64,000 nucleotides of DNA from positions 62,001 to 126,000 of the forward strand of contig NZ_JADEWL010000002.1 in the NCBI RefSeq assembly GCF_015207665.1, written 5' to 3'. Shown here in pieces: positions 54,463 to 63,864 of this stretch. The DNA is from Plectonema cf. radiosum LEGE 06105 (GTDB lineage: Bacteria > Cyanobacteriota > Cyanobacteriia > Cyanobacteriales > Nostocaceae). Below the pieces are notes generated by a model. The model worked only from the letters and a program-made list of their open reading frames with translations, was not told the origin of the DNA and did not search any database. Position 1 is the stretch's first letter. Each line of letters begins with the position of its first letter. The translations under genes and the position numbers were made by a program.

Positions 54463-55530
54463 TATATTTAATTTGACTCACTTATTTACGAATTTATCAA
54501 GTAATCTTTTTTGTCATGATTTCTATTTTAATTACGAGTATCTACAGATAGATATTTATTCATAATTACTTTTAAATAAATCTGCCAAAATGGCAAATAT
54601 TATTCTCTTTGATACATTAAATTATAAATAACAACAATAACAGTAATTGAAAAAAGTTTATTTGTGAGGTGAAAAGCAATGATTAATTATTAAAGTACAA
54701 ACAATTTGATTGAGCAGGCAATCCAAAAACGGGGCATATAAATAAATTAGTTGATATTTATAGTTTATCGTTGCGAATGGTGGTTCTTTTTTCCAGGAAG
54801 ATTAAGCGAATAAATTAGAGCGGTGAATTTCTCCAATCTAATTTAATTAAGGTTTTACCTCCCCCTACTAAACCTTTAACAATTGCAAAACTTCTTTATA
54901 ACTAAAGCTCATAAAATTTGAAATTTATTGGCTTAAGGAAAAATGAATAAGTAACGGTAAAAATATTTTTATCCCTAAGAAATTTATGTATATATTGCTA
55001 GTGTAATTATGCTTTTAATCGATTAATTTTCGGTAAATATACTGACAATCTATCCTATTCATGACTGGAGGCTAAGAAAAATAATTAGCTTCCAGTTTTT
55101 TTGCGATATTCTCTACATATCTGACAAATTTTCAGTTATTTAAGATAATCCCTATTTAGAAATTTTTCGGTATTTTCTACAGTTGATATTTTTTGACTTT
55201 GAGATACAAATTTGAGAGAAGCTATTTTTATTGCAGTTATTCACCAAGTTATTGAGGAGTAAATTGATAAAATGAAACATCTGATACAGGATATAAAGCC
55301 ATGATCGAAGAATATATTTATTTTGAATTATTTAGGCTATTAAAAATTAAGTATTTATACTCTGAATAATAAAAATAATCTCTAACAGATATATTTTGAT
55401 CAAAAATCAGAAAAAATCTTGGATAACACGAAATTAGATTAGTATATCAATTTGATTTTTTATAGATAATTTATAGTTTTTTGTCAAAGCGATAATTGTA
55501 TTTTATAATAGTTTTTTAGAGAAAATAATC

Positions 55531-56280
55531 ATGAATAAGCATTTACAAATTATTCTAGAACCCGACGAAATTATCAATTTTATCAAAAGCAAAATCAAAT
55601 TAAAAGAAATATGTATTAATATTGCATCTCAAAAGATAATTGAAAAAGTTGCGCGAGAAAAAGGCATAAACGTGACAACAGAAGAAATTGAAATTGAAGC
55701 AAATCGTCAGCGCAGAGAAAAGCGTTTAGAAAAAGCTAGCGATACAGTTAGGTGGCTTGAACAAGAAATGCTAACCCCATTAGATTGGGAAGTGGGAATT
55801 CGCAACCGTTTACTCAGTCAAAAGTTAGCTTCAGCATTATTTGACAAAGAAGTAGAACAGTTTTTTTTACACAATCGCTTGGAATTTGAACAAGTTGCTC
55901 TGTATCAATTTGTGGTGAAAGATGAAAAGCTAGCTCAGGAACTATACTATCAAATTGAAGAAGGTGAAATCTCTTTTTACCAAGCCGCTCGTATTCACGA
56001 TATCGATAAAAACCGTAGATATAAATGTGGATATGAAGGAAAGGTATATCGATGGGCTGTCTTACCAGAAATTGTAGCCCTTGTATTTAATGCACCACTC
56101 AAACAGTTGATTGGTCCGATAAAAACCGAATATGGGTACCATTTATTTATAGTTGAAGATTATATCCCCGCAGAGCTAACACCCGAACGATACGAAGAAA
56201 TTCTTAATCGTATGTTCGGGCAGTGGTTAAATACTCAATTGAATTATACTTATCATAGTTTTGAACTGAGCAATTTGTAA
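55531..56280 (+). CDS. PpiC/SurA-type peptidyl-prolyl isomerase-like protein
   Basis: 249 residues, no signal peptide, so cytoplasmic. N-terminal helical SurA-N-like part (EICINIASQKIIEKVAREKG, LEQEMLTPLDWEVGIRNRLL) and a C-terminal parvulin-like part (~115-215) with FVVKDEKLAQELYYQI, ISFYQAARIHD and LIGPIKTEYGYHLFIVEDY. In cyanobacteria such proteins are often found beside C39-containing ABC exporters, and hetC lies 3.6 kb upstream. A role in peptide maturation is inference. ATG start with weak ribosome binding site. Confidence 0.85.
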   Translation: MNKHLQIILEPDEIINFIKSKIKLKEICINIASQKIIEKVAREKGINVTTEEIEIEANRQRREKRLEKASDTVRWLEQEMLTPLDWEVGIRNRLLSQKLASALFDKEVEQFFLHNRLEFEQVALYQFVVKDEKLAQELYYQIEEGEISFYQAARIHDIDKNRRYKCGYEGKVYRWAVLPEIVALVFNAPLKQLIGPIKTEYGYHLFIVEDYIPAELTPERYEEILNRMFGQWLNTQLNYTYHSFELSNL

Positions 56281-56299
56281 ACTAGTTCAGTTGATAATG

Positions 56300-56746
56300 C
56301 TAGTAATATCCTATCTGCTTGAGCCTTCCATAATTAAGAATGGAGTTGCTAACAATACCTGTTCTTTCCTCAAGAGTTAGATTACTAGATGTGGTTCTCA
56401 GTGCAGACAAAAATACATTATCTTCTGCTAATTGATCCATAGTTTGCAAAATAAATTTTTTACTTTGTAATTTATTGTTGAAATTAAATCCAGTAGCTGG
56501 AATCTTTAATTTATTAGCAGTGGAAACGGTAATCAACGTTAGTGTCATACACCCCCCATATTTTTTTGAGTTTACAGGGTAATTTTCACAAACAGTATCT
56601 ATCAATTTACTTAAAACTTGTTTACGAGAAACTGGTTGAGAAGGATTTCTTTGAGCATAGACGCTAGTTGGTAACATTACACTAGATGAAATTGCAACTG
56701 GAAGAATAAATAGAGTTAATTTACGGGTAAGTTTTGAAAAGTTCAT
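56300..56746 (-). CDS. Secreted protein of unknown function
   Basis: 148 residues with a Sec signal peptide (FILPVAISSSVMLPTSVYA, cleavage near residue 31). Mature part has two cysteines (VCENYPVNSKKYGGCM) that could form a disulfide and is otherwise helical. Last of a minus-strand run with the DUF4833-like and small membrane proteins; the gap to the preceding gene is 42 bp. No family recognised. Confidence 0.7.
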   Translation of the reverse strand: MNFSKLTRKLTLFILPVAISSSVMLPTSVYAQRNPSQPVSRKQVLSKLIDTVCENYPVNSKKYGGCMTLTLITVSTANKLKIPATGFNFNNKLQSKKFILQTMDQLAEDNVFLSALRTTSSNLTLEERTGIVSNSILNYGRLKQIGYY

Positions 56747-56788
56747 AGCTTGGTTAATATTATTCGTGGGTTAGTAATGTTTAGTTTT

Positions 56789-57355
56789 CTAGAAGCGACA
56801 ATTGACTTGACAAGAAATATTTTCCCGTTGTTGATTTGCACCGAAAAAAGTGACACTATGGACTGTTCCACTAGGAATCATAAAACCTTTTCTTGTCCAA
56901 TCAATATGGATTCGTGTGAGTTGAGTTTTTTTACCGTTGATGTTAATAAAAGCTGAAATTTGACAGTCTTGATTTGCGGTACGATTTACTTGAATTGTGA
57001 TTTTTTTGGGAATTTTACGGTTTTTCAAACCATTGATTTCCATGACTACTTTGTTTCCGGAAACTGATTGATTTGCAATTCCGAAAGCTGGAACTTCAAA
57101 TGTTTCTAAACCTTCAATCCGACCGTTTGCGAGTATCCAGTAGGGGTATACAGGTTGAGATGTTTTGAGGGAGCAATCTGGATTGATTCGTACACCATAA
57201 TGAACCACATTGCGGTTGTCACTTTTACTGACGAAGAAAATACTATTGAGATTATTTGCGTAGGCAGGAAGCGAAGGTAATGTCAGCGCGATCGCACTTG
57301 TAATTGAGAAAATTTGCGCTAGTTTGATTTGGGGTTTGGATATAAATTTGAACAT
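56789..57355 (-). CDS. DUF4833-like secreted protein
   Basis: 188 residues. Signal peptide through ALTLPSLPAYA. Mature protein opens SIFFVSKSDNRNVVHYGVRI and PVYPYWILANGRIE, followed by beta-rich sequence with conserved-looking ITIQVNRTANQDC and THIRIDW-like strands; I match this to DUF4833. Ends in CQVNCRF, with Cys pairs that may be oxidised. Follows the 95-residue membrane protein by 20 bp. Function unknown. Confidence 0.72.
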   Translation of the reverse strand: MFKFISKPQIKLAQIFSITSAIALTLPSLPAYANNLNSIFFVSKSDNRNVVHYGVRINPDCSLKTSQPVYPYWILANGRIEGLETFEVPAFGIANQSVSGNKVVMEINGLKNRKIPKKITIQVNRTANQDCQISAFININGKKTQLTRIHIDWTRKGFMIPSGTVHSVTFFGANQQRENISCQVNCRF

Positions 57356-57375
57356 AATTTTAATGACTTATTTCC

Positions 57376-57663
57376 TTATTGTGCGGTTTTAGTTTTTCCA
57401 GCAATCGCAAGTCCAATTCCCAGAACACCAGATATTCCTGCAACTGCAAAAGAGGTGTTAACTCCAGTTTGTATTCCCTCTAGTTTTTGCTTGTTAAATT
57501 CATCCAAACCTATAATTTTACTGACAGTTTTATTAAAATCACCTCGGTTTGCTAACTCCTGCTCAAATTGCAGTTTCTGGATGAAAAATCCACCTCCAAA
57601 AATTGCCGATATAATTGCGATCGCAAACAAAACTCCTCCAGAAACAGTTAGCATTTGTTTCAT
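57376..57663 (-). CDS. Small two-span membrane protein
   Basis: 95 residues: hydrophobic span near residues 5-28 (GGVLFAIAIISAIFGGGFFI), a charged central loop, and a second span near 72-90 (VAGISGVLGIGLAIAG). First of a probable three-gene operon with the DUF4833-like and secreted proteins (20 and 42 bp gaps). No family recognised. Confidence 0.65.
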   Translation of the reverse strand: MKQMLTVSGGVLFAIAIISAIFGGGFFIQKLQFEQELANRGDFNKTVSKIIGLDEFNKQKLEGIQTGVNTSFAVAGISGVLGIGLAIAGKTKTAQ

Positions 57664-57826
57664 TGGTTTGACTCCTAATATTTTTAGTCAAATATAATTA
57701 CTCAGGAAAAGTGAAGAGAAAGTAATTAGCCCGATTATCGAGCTAATTATAAATATGCTGAATGCTTACGGAAATTTGAAAATTAGATGTCAGATATAAA
57801 TAAAACCTCAGTATATCGAAGTTTAA

Positions 57827-58492
57827 TTAGCAATTGTAATGATGACAAGTTCCGTAATTGGGATGAATAGGTGCAACGGTCGCAGGTGCAGAATTGTTGC
57901 TTGGTCTTGAGTTGTCATGTATTATGTAATGCTCTTGTGCTTGTTGAGGAGAACTATTTCCACCAGCGCTCATCATTAAGCCTAATAAAAGCAAACCCGC
58001 TGCCATTTGTTTTTGTTTAACTTCTTGTTGTTGCTTGATATAAGCTTGTTTTTGTTCGGGAGAAAGACTATTAAAATACTGTCTTCTTCTTGCTGCTTCT
58101 TCTAGTTGTTTTTGTGTTGCTGCTTTTCTTGCTGCTGCATATTCTGCTTGGATTCTGATTCTTTCTTCTTCACGTGCTTGACGTTGTTGAAATATCAATT
58201 CACGTTCCTTTTGTTGCATCTCAAATCTAATTTTTCTTTCCTGTTCTCTTTGTTCTTGTCTGATGCGTTGTTGTCTTCTTTTTTTGATTCTGTCTGCGGT
58301 ACGGTCAACTCTATCAACTGTATCGACAATTTTGTCAAATAACCCAGCAGTGATAATTGGTTGTGAGTTTTGTTGATAATCTATTTGTTGATTTAATAAC
58401 GATGTATTTTGGTATTTTGATGCGGCTAAAACGGGGTTAGCATTAGCAATAATAATTAAGAAAAGTCCGAGTTTGGGAAATAATTTCTTCAT
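57827..58492 (-). CDS. Secreted coiled-coil protein rich in Arg, Glu and Gln
   Basis: 221 residues. Signal peptide ending PVLAAS (~23). Residues ~65-160 form a long basic/acidic coiled coil (KKRRQQRIRQEQREQERKI...). A hydrophobic patch LLLLGLMMSAGG near 170 is followed by a low-complexity Asn/Pro/Ser stretch, ending in CHHYNC, a possible metal site. Probably an exported or envelope protein; no named domain. Confidence 0.65.
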   Translation of the reverse strand: MKKLFPKLGLFLIIIANANPVLAASKYQNTSLLNQQIDYQQNSQPIITAGLFDKIVDTVDRVDRTADRIKKRRQQRIRQEQREQERKIRFEMQQKERELIFQQRQAREEERIRIQAEYAAARKAATQKQLEEAARRRQYFNSLSPEQKQAYIKQQQEVKQKQMAAGLLLLGLMMSAGGNSSPQQAQEHYIIHDNSRPSNNSAPATVAPIHPNYGTCHHYNC

Positions 58493-58664
58493 AGTTGTGC
58501 AGTTTTTGAAATTCCAATTATCAAAGGAAACTTACTTTTGTTGTTCCCTGTCCTTGATACCTTATATACGTAGTCGATTTACTGTGTGCTGCAAAAAATT
58601 GAAAATATTTTTAGAAATAATCTGAAGTAAATTAAAAGACAATATTGCTAACAATGTCACAAAA

Positions 58665-59324
58665 TTAAATTTCGGTTTGGGATGGTGATGCTAATTGAGA
58701 TTGATAATCGCGAATATTTGCTGCTAATTCGCTTGCTTGTGATTGCTCTTGTGCTAATAATTGTTGTTCCGATTCGATTTGCGTTCGCACTGTTTGAAAG
58801 TTATTCGTAAGGTTCTTGGTATTGTTATCAGCCAGAACTAATTGATCGGCGACAAAGATAACCCTATTTCTAAATTGTTCATCCAGTAAAATACCTCCTG
58901 CACAGATAAAAGTAACTGCACTAGCTACGTTTTTGACATCTTCGGAATACTGATTATTTTCGTTTAAACTGACGTTTGCAGCACCCATACAAGCAACAGC
59001 ATCTTTATTTTGAAAGATGAAAGACTGAATTTTTTGGTTATATGTTTGTATACTGCTTTCTAATTCGTTTTCTCGTAGTCTGAGTTGGGAAATTTTTTGC
59101 TGTCTTCCAATCATTGTTTGTGATAGTAACTCTGATTGTTGTTCGATTTGTTTGATTTTCGAGTTAATGATTTGTCTTTGATTTTCTTGTTGTGTTGCTA
59201 TATTGGCTTCGGTTTGTGCTGCTGGGGTAATAACTGAATCGTTTGGGTAGCTCGATGAGGTTTGACTGGTACAACTTATTAAGCCGATCAGGGAAACTGC
59301 TAAAATGAATTTTGTACGCAACAT
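58665..59324 (-). CDS. Lipoprotein with coiled coils, unknown function
   Basis: 219 residues. Lipobox LIGLISC gives a lipid-anchored Cys18. Two coiled-coil stretches (~45-110 and ~165-215) flank a central hydrophobic part with a Cys-containing VACMGAANVS and VTFICAGGILL. Divergent from the DUF433/DUF5615 pair. Probably an envelope protein; no named domain. Confidence 0.68.
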   Translation of the reverse strand: MLRTKFILAVSLIGLISCTSQTSSSYPNDSVITPAAQTEANIATQQENQRQIINSKIKQIEQQSELLSQTMIGRQQKISQLRLRENELESSIQTYNQKIQSFIFQNKDAVACMGAANVSLNENNQYSEDVKNVASAVTFICAGGILLDEQFRNRVIFVADQLVLADNNTKNLTNNFQTVRTQIESEQQLLAQEQSQASELAANIRDYQSQLASPSQTEI

Positions 59325-59372
59325 AGTTCCTCGTGAAGATTTAGGAGATTTAACCGATACTGCATATACGTA

Positions 59373-59621
59373 CTGGAGTTTGGTGATGCTGCAAACGAGC
59401 CAACCTTACTTGAAATAATTACCATTAATCCTAAGCAGTGCGGTGGTCGCCCTTGTATCCGAGGGATGAGAATCCGAGTGTCAGATGTGCTTGATCTTTT
59501 TGCAGCAGGTCTTAGTGCAGCAGAGATATTAGAGGAGATGCCCGATCTGGAAGCAGATGATCTCAGAGCATCACTTATGTATGCTTCGCGGAAACTGAAC
59601 CACCCGGTTTTAGTGGCATGA
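59373..59621 (+). pseudogene. DUF433 antitoxin without a standard start codon
   Basis: Plus strand frame reads LLEIITINPKQCGGRPCIRG, RIRVSDVLDLFAAGLSAAEI and ends HPVLVA, the full DUF433 antitoxin sequence. The codon where the family Met should be is ACC, and no ATG, GTG or TTG lies in frame between the upstream stop (59334) and the conserved core; only a CTG at 59373 is possible. The stop overlaps the toxin ATG by four bases (ATGA), the normal layout of this pair. Confidence 0.7.
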
Positions 59622-59931
59622 CAATCTGGGTAGATGCACACTTGTCCCCGGCGATCGCGACTTGGATTACTAATGTGTTTGGATTTGAAGCAATAGCCTT
59701 ACGCGACCTTGGGTTAAGAGATGCTAAAGACTCTGAAATTTTTGAAGCGGCTAAGGCTCAAGAAGCCATTGTGATGACTAAAGACAGTCAGGGTTCTCTC
59801 GTGACTTCGTAGATTTGGTAGATCGGCTGAGTGCGCCACCACAAATTATTTGGTTAACTTGTGGCAATACTTCTAATGCTAGGTTACGCGAAATTTTGGG
59901 TGAGACATTAGTAGAAATCAGCGGAGACTAG
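59618..59931 (+). pseudogene. DUF5615 PIN-like toxin, frameshifted
   Basis: Starts MTIWVDAHLSPAIATWI with the PIN-like Asp, then IALRDLGLRDAKDSEIF and VMTKDSQGS, where the frame changes and hits TAG at 59810. A second frame continues RDFVDLVDRLSAPPQIIW, LTCGNTSNARLREIL to TAG at 59929. Removing one CT from the TCTCTC tract at ~59797 restores an unbroken protein of about 103 residues. The pair with DUF433 is a known type II toxin-antitoxin arrangement. Confidence 0.8.
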
Positions 59932-60052
59932 CTGTGCAGGCTAGCAAGACACAGCGGACGGTTGAAATCCGCTAGTACTTAGTTTGAGGTTATCTCGCTG
60001 CTACATTTTGCTGTTATCAAGAAAATATAATTTTAGCGATCGCGCCACAAAT

Positions 60053-60664
60053 CTACACCAAACCCACCAGAATCGCGATCGCACCTAGTAGGGAATGGCT
60101 CAAAATCACACTATATATATTGCGGTATTTGGCGTAGTGGTATCCCCAGTACAAACCAATTACTAGGGTAAATACGAGGGTGGGGATATCTCTATAGATC
60201 AGGTGGACGTAGCTGTAAAGCAAGGTAGAAAGTAAAATATGTAACCAAGTTGCTAGTTTGGCTCTGGTGAAAATCCCGAACAAAAAGCCGCGATACAAAA
60301 ATTCCTGGATCGGAGAAGAGATAATTACAAAAAATACATAAAAAGCCCAGGGATAAGCTGAGTTGTCCAGACGGGGACCGTTGATTGTGTAATACATTAC
60401 CATTAACAGTCCTGATGCGAGAGTTGGTAGCGCGATCGCTTTGAGGGAGGTTTTTAAGTTTTGTGTGGTAAATCCTAGTTCAACGGGTGAGAATTTATAC
60501 AGTTTGGTGATAATTAAAATTGCGATCGCGGCTAATATTAATAAATAAAATCGCCAGGAGAAAGGAGCAAGTTGTAAATAAACCAGTAAAACTGGCAAAA
60601 TATATCCCAAAACAGAAATTAAAATAACTTTTTGTCGTTCTCGACGAATCAGTGGAGTTAACAT
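60053..60664 (-). CDS. CPBP-family intramembrane protease-like protein
   Basis: 203 residues with about six membrane spans. The motif reads SSPIQEFLYRGFLFG, so the first Glu of EExxxR is Gln (Q120, E121, R125); later His residues in YSYVHLIYR and ILSHSLLGAI are kept. Activity is uncertain. It starts two bases after the CHAT gene stop, so it is surely cotranscribed and translationally coupled with it. Confidence 0.85.
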   Translation of the reverse strand: MLTPLIRRERQKVILISVLGYILPVLLVYLQLAPFSWRFYLLILAAIAILIITKLYKFSPVELGFTTQNLKTSLKAIALPTLASGLLMVMYYTINGPRLDNSAYPWAFYVFFVIISSPIQEFLYRGFLFGIFTRAKLATWLHILLSTLLYSYVHLIYRDIPTLVFTLVIGLYWGYHYAKYRNIYSVILSHSLLGAIAILVGLV

Positions 60665-60666
60665 TT

Positions 60667-62907
60667 TTATTCATCCCTAACGCGAAGGTCAATTAAACGC
60701 ACAAGTAAAAAGAATATAGTTCCAAAGAAAATCACACAGGAAAACCAGGGTGTGAGGGGGTCGGTACTATTCATTCCAAATAAGCTATCGACGAGGGAAG
60801 TACCAAAAATACTTGCGAGTAATGTTAAAACTAAGCTAGTTGAAAAGAAGGTAAACAAAATTGGTTGATATTGTTTGGTTGCGTGTCTATTTATGCTGCT
60901 GAGAGTTGCTAAAGAAAGAGCAAAAATAATTGCGTATAGGAGAATATTTAACCCAGAAAACGTACCTTTGAATTCGGGGGAAAACAATAAGCTTTTAGTA
61001 TGTTCAATGCTATAGAATTGAAAGGGAAGCCACAGAAGAATACCAAGTTCACAGATAATTAAATAGGTTAAATATCTGTTTTTATTAAAAATAGAATCTG
61101 GTACAAATAAAATTGTTGAAACTAGCGCAATAATATCAACACCGCTACTAATAATAGCAATAAAAATTAGTGCGTAAAATAGGCGTGTCACTGAAAATTT
61201 TTGTAGATTATTTCGCCAAGCTTCGTAGGAAGTTGCAATGCGTAATAGTCCTGGTAAACCTGGTACTTGGTTTTTGCTATGAATGCGGATAGCTGATTCT
61301 AACTCGGATTTTTTCAGCGTTAAATTGCCATTTTTATCAAATGCTGCTCGACTATCAAAAATATCTGGAGGAATATTTAATATTTGTGTCTGGGAAGTGT
61401 TCCAGTTTGAGTAAAGTTGCGAGAGTTGCTGTACATTAATTGTTGTCATCGCATCAACTTTAAACTCCATCAGCATAATACGATTACCTGTTAATTCAAA
61501 GAATAATGCTCCTAATGTGAAAAAAATAGTTACTAATTTCAAAACCACAAAGGGACGGCTTTTGACGCGAATCATGCAATGCATTCGGTAGGATGCAAAC
61601 AAAGACAGCCACAAGAATAAAGAAGGATACACTATCAAGTGGGGGTAAAGTTGGGCATAAAATATTAAAGTATCCCCACTCTGAAACTCAGTTAATATAC
61701 TCAAAGGAAGGCTAATTAATAGCGCGATCGCAATTATTCCCAAGACTATTTCCCACTTCCAAGACAATCTGCGTTCGGAAAACAATCGATTCCAAGTTAG
61801 TTCTTTGGCTAAAGGATTTGCAACGACTACCGGGAGCCAGCTTTTACCAGGTTCAAACTTCTGTTGTAACTTTTGTCGAGCTATATTCATCGCGGAAAAT
61901 AAAGAATAATCCTTGACGAAAGCTGCGAGAAAATGCCGTAATAATTCTCTTGCAACCGCAGACTCCACCATTTCCCGCATCACAATACAGTAAGGTAAAG
62001 ATAGCTCAGTTAGTTGGTTTGCTAATCCTAAACCATCACAGGAATTAAATATTGCTAACTGGAGTTTTTTCTGAATCGCTGCTGTTAATAAATCTTTTAA
62101 TTCGCTAATTTGAATAATTCCTTGTGCGTCATAGGTATTAATCTGAATTTGACCAATTTTACCATTGCGATCGCTTTGGCTGTGTCCGGCAAAAAAGAAA
62201 ATATGCCAACCTTGATTGTCTGTTAATTTCTGCTCTAATTCCTGTCGTGTCGGTTGCTTGAGAATATGAGGTTCTCCCCCATATTTTTGCAAGTTTTTAA
62301 TAAATTCTTCTTCTTGAGCAAAGCCTAAATTTTCATCACCAAACACAACTAAAATTCTTGCTGTGGCTTTAAATTGTGGTGTTTGTTTTTGGGTTAATCG
62401 GCGAAAGTTGGTAGCACTAATCCCTACCTCAACCCCTCTATTTGTATATGCTGATAAAGTATCCCATTCTTGCCAAGGTAGTCCCCGCAATTGTCGATCT
62501 TCTGTCTGAACAATAATTTGTACTTCTTCTTTTTGAGTGATATTTTCCCGAAAATTTTCTAATACTTGACTGACACGCGGATCGGGTTTGCCGTTTTCAT
62601 CAATCCAACCATCTTTTCCTAACCATTTATTTAATTCGCTTTTTAAAGAATTGGCTAATTCTGTGAGATTGACAACTCCAGACATCAGCTTGTCGCGATT
62701 TTTGGCAACCCGACGATTACCTTGCAAACCAATATAATACTGCCATTGTTTAAACTTATCTTCGAGGGGCTGAGGTAGGGGAGAAAGAAACGAAACGATT
62801 TCGATCATTTGTCCTTCTCGATCAAAAATTGCTAGAGTGACAGGCAAAACTTCTGCATGATTTATTTGTACCCTTCCACCAATTTTCAAGGAGATTTTAA
62901 ATACCAT
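60667..62907 (-). CDS. CHAT-domain (caspase-like) multi-span membrane protein
   Basis: 746 residues. N-terminal ~170 residues are a beta-rich region (LKIGGRVQINHAEVLPVTL...) with RGLPWQEWD. The CHAT peptidase domain (~180-370) has His242 in FFFAGHSQSD and Cys290 in AIFNSCDGLG, the intact clan-CD dyad. From ~385 there are about eight membrane spans (first WEIVLGIIAIALLISLP), with a soluble loop around 470-560. An anchored caspase-like protease is unusual. Third gene of a four-gene operon with sigma factor, DUF1822 and CPBP protein. Confidence 0.9.
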   Translation of the reverse strand: MVFKISLKIGGRVQINHAEVLPVTLAIFDREGQMIEIVSFLSPLPQPLEDKFKQWQYYIGLQGNRRVAKNRDKLMSGVVNLTELANSLKSELNKWLGKDGWIDENGKPDPRVSQVLENFRENITQKEEVQIIVQTEDRQLRGLPWQEWDTLSAYTNRGVEVGISATNFRRLTQKQTPQFKATARILVVFGDENLGFAQEEEFIKNLQKYGGEPHILKQPTRQELEQKLTDNQGWHIFFFAGHSQSDRNGKIGQIQINTYDAQGIIQISELKDLLTAAIQKKLQLAIFNSCDGLGLANQLTELSLPYCIVMREMVESAVARELLRHFLAAFVKDYSLFSAMNIARQKLQQKFEPGKSWLPVVVANPLAKELTWNRLFSERRLSWKWEIVLGIIAIALLISLPLSILTEFQSGDTLIFYAQLYPHLIVYPSLFLWLSLFASYRMHCMIRVKSRPFVVLKLVTIFFTLGALFFELTGNRIMLMEFKVDAMTTINVQQLSQLYSNWNTSQTQILNIPPDIFDSRAAFDKNGNLTLKKSELESAIRIHSKNQVPGLPGLLRIATSYEAWRNNLQKFSVTRLFYALIFIAIISSGVDIIALVSTILFVPDSIFNKNRYLTYLIICELGILLWLPFQFYSIEHTKSLLFSPEFKGTFSGLNILLYAIIFALSLATLSSINRHATKQYQPILFTFFSTSLVLTLLASIFGTSLVDSLFGMNSTDPLTPWFSCVIFFGTIFFLLVRLIDLRVRDE

Positions 62908-62940
62908 TAGAACCTTTTAAGATATAAATCTACTCAGACA

Positions 62941-63864
62941 TCAAGCAATAAAATATTCTCGGATCGATTCATCTTTGTAGCTTAACTCGATCCAAAAGTT
63001 TTCCTCTGGCGCTAATTCTAAAGGAATTGAGATTAAGCTAGCAATCTCATTTACGGTTTCGGTATAAATATCAGCTTCGTCGGGGACGCTGACTTGCATT
63101 CCCATTGGTAAATTCGTGCCTTCCGATTGTACAATCACCCTGACTAATACTAGTTCATCACTACTTTGAGAAACCCCAAGTTGAATATCAAATACTTGCC
63201 CTCCTAGTTGCAGCTTTTTGTGACAAGTAACGGTTTGCAAATCGCGCATTGAGGGTTCCCATCCTTCCTCGTAAATATGATTTAACCAGTTTTGTAAATA
63301 AATAATTTTTTTTTCGGCAAATTCTGTTGTTAAATTATCTATTTTTTCAAGACTACTAGAAGATATTTGTCGCTCGCTCAAATCATCAATAAAATCATCG
63401 ATTGACATTAAATCTGCAACCCTAATTTCCCTATCCTCTGCTTGTTCCTGTAAAGCTGGTAAAAAACCCGTCAATATCGCGGTTTTCTCAGAATTCGTAA
63501 TTTCCACAAACACATAACCAATACCAATTCCAGAACTCAGTTGTGACTGTGATAGAATCATACTTTGTTGTTCTGCCGCGATTAAACAGCATTCCAAATT
63601 ACCTACCCATGCTATTTCCAACTCATTAGCTTCGCTCCACAAACGACTGGTAACATTCCATCTTTCTGGTTGATTCAAGTTAGTTTCAAACCCCAACAAA
63701 CGTAGATAGTTATCAACCGCTAGTAACGCTAAAGTTTGCCGATAAATTCGTTTTTGCACATCTTGGACAAAAAACTGCGAAGCATAAACTTGAGCTTGAC
63801 GACGAAAGGATGCGGGAATGGGAACAGGAATAGCTAGTTCTCGTAAATTCAACTTATCGTTCAT
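62941..63864 (-). CDS. DUF1822 family protein
   Basis: 307 residues from the ATG at 63864; GGAG lies 9 bases upstream. A TTG at 63879 also opens the frame. LAIPVPIPASFRRQAQVYAS, LALLAVDNYLRLLGFET and the downstream VGNLECCLIAAEQ fit DUF1822, a cyanobacterial family usually found between a sigma-like factor and a CHAT or TPR gene. Overlaps the upstream gene by 11 bp and is 33 bp from the CHAT gene. Function unknown; possibly a linker or sensor. Confidence 0.85.
   Translation of the reverse strand: MNDKLNLRELAIPVPIPASFRRQAQVYASQFFVQDVQKRIYRQTLALLAVDNYLRLLGFETNLNQPERWNVTSRLWSEANELEIAWVGNLECCLIAAEQQSMILSQSQLSSGIGIGYVFVEITNSEKTAILTGFLPALQEQAEDREIRVADLMSIDDFIDDLSERQISSSSLEKIDNLTTEFAEKKIIYLQNWLNHIYEEGWEPSMRDLQTVTCHKKLQLGGQVFDIQLGVSQSSDELVLVRVIVQSEGTNLPMGMQVSVPDEADIYTETVNEIASLISIPLELAPEENFWIELSYKDESIREYFIA

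Larger units (their letters stand above)
54012..55530. other. Long intergenic region between hetP and the PpiC-type gene
   Basis: 1.5 kb, AT-rich, with no gene that I can support. Contains two palindromes: AGAAGTCGGGTTTTT.../...AAAACCCGACTTCT (54301-54360) and AAACCTCACCCC (54395-54406) paired with GGGGTGAGGTTT (54451-54462), the second likely a terminator-type hairpin. Confidence 0.5.
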
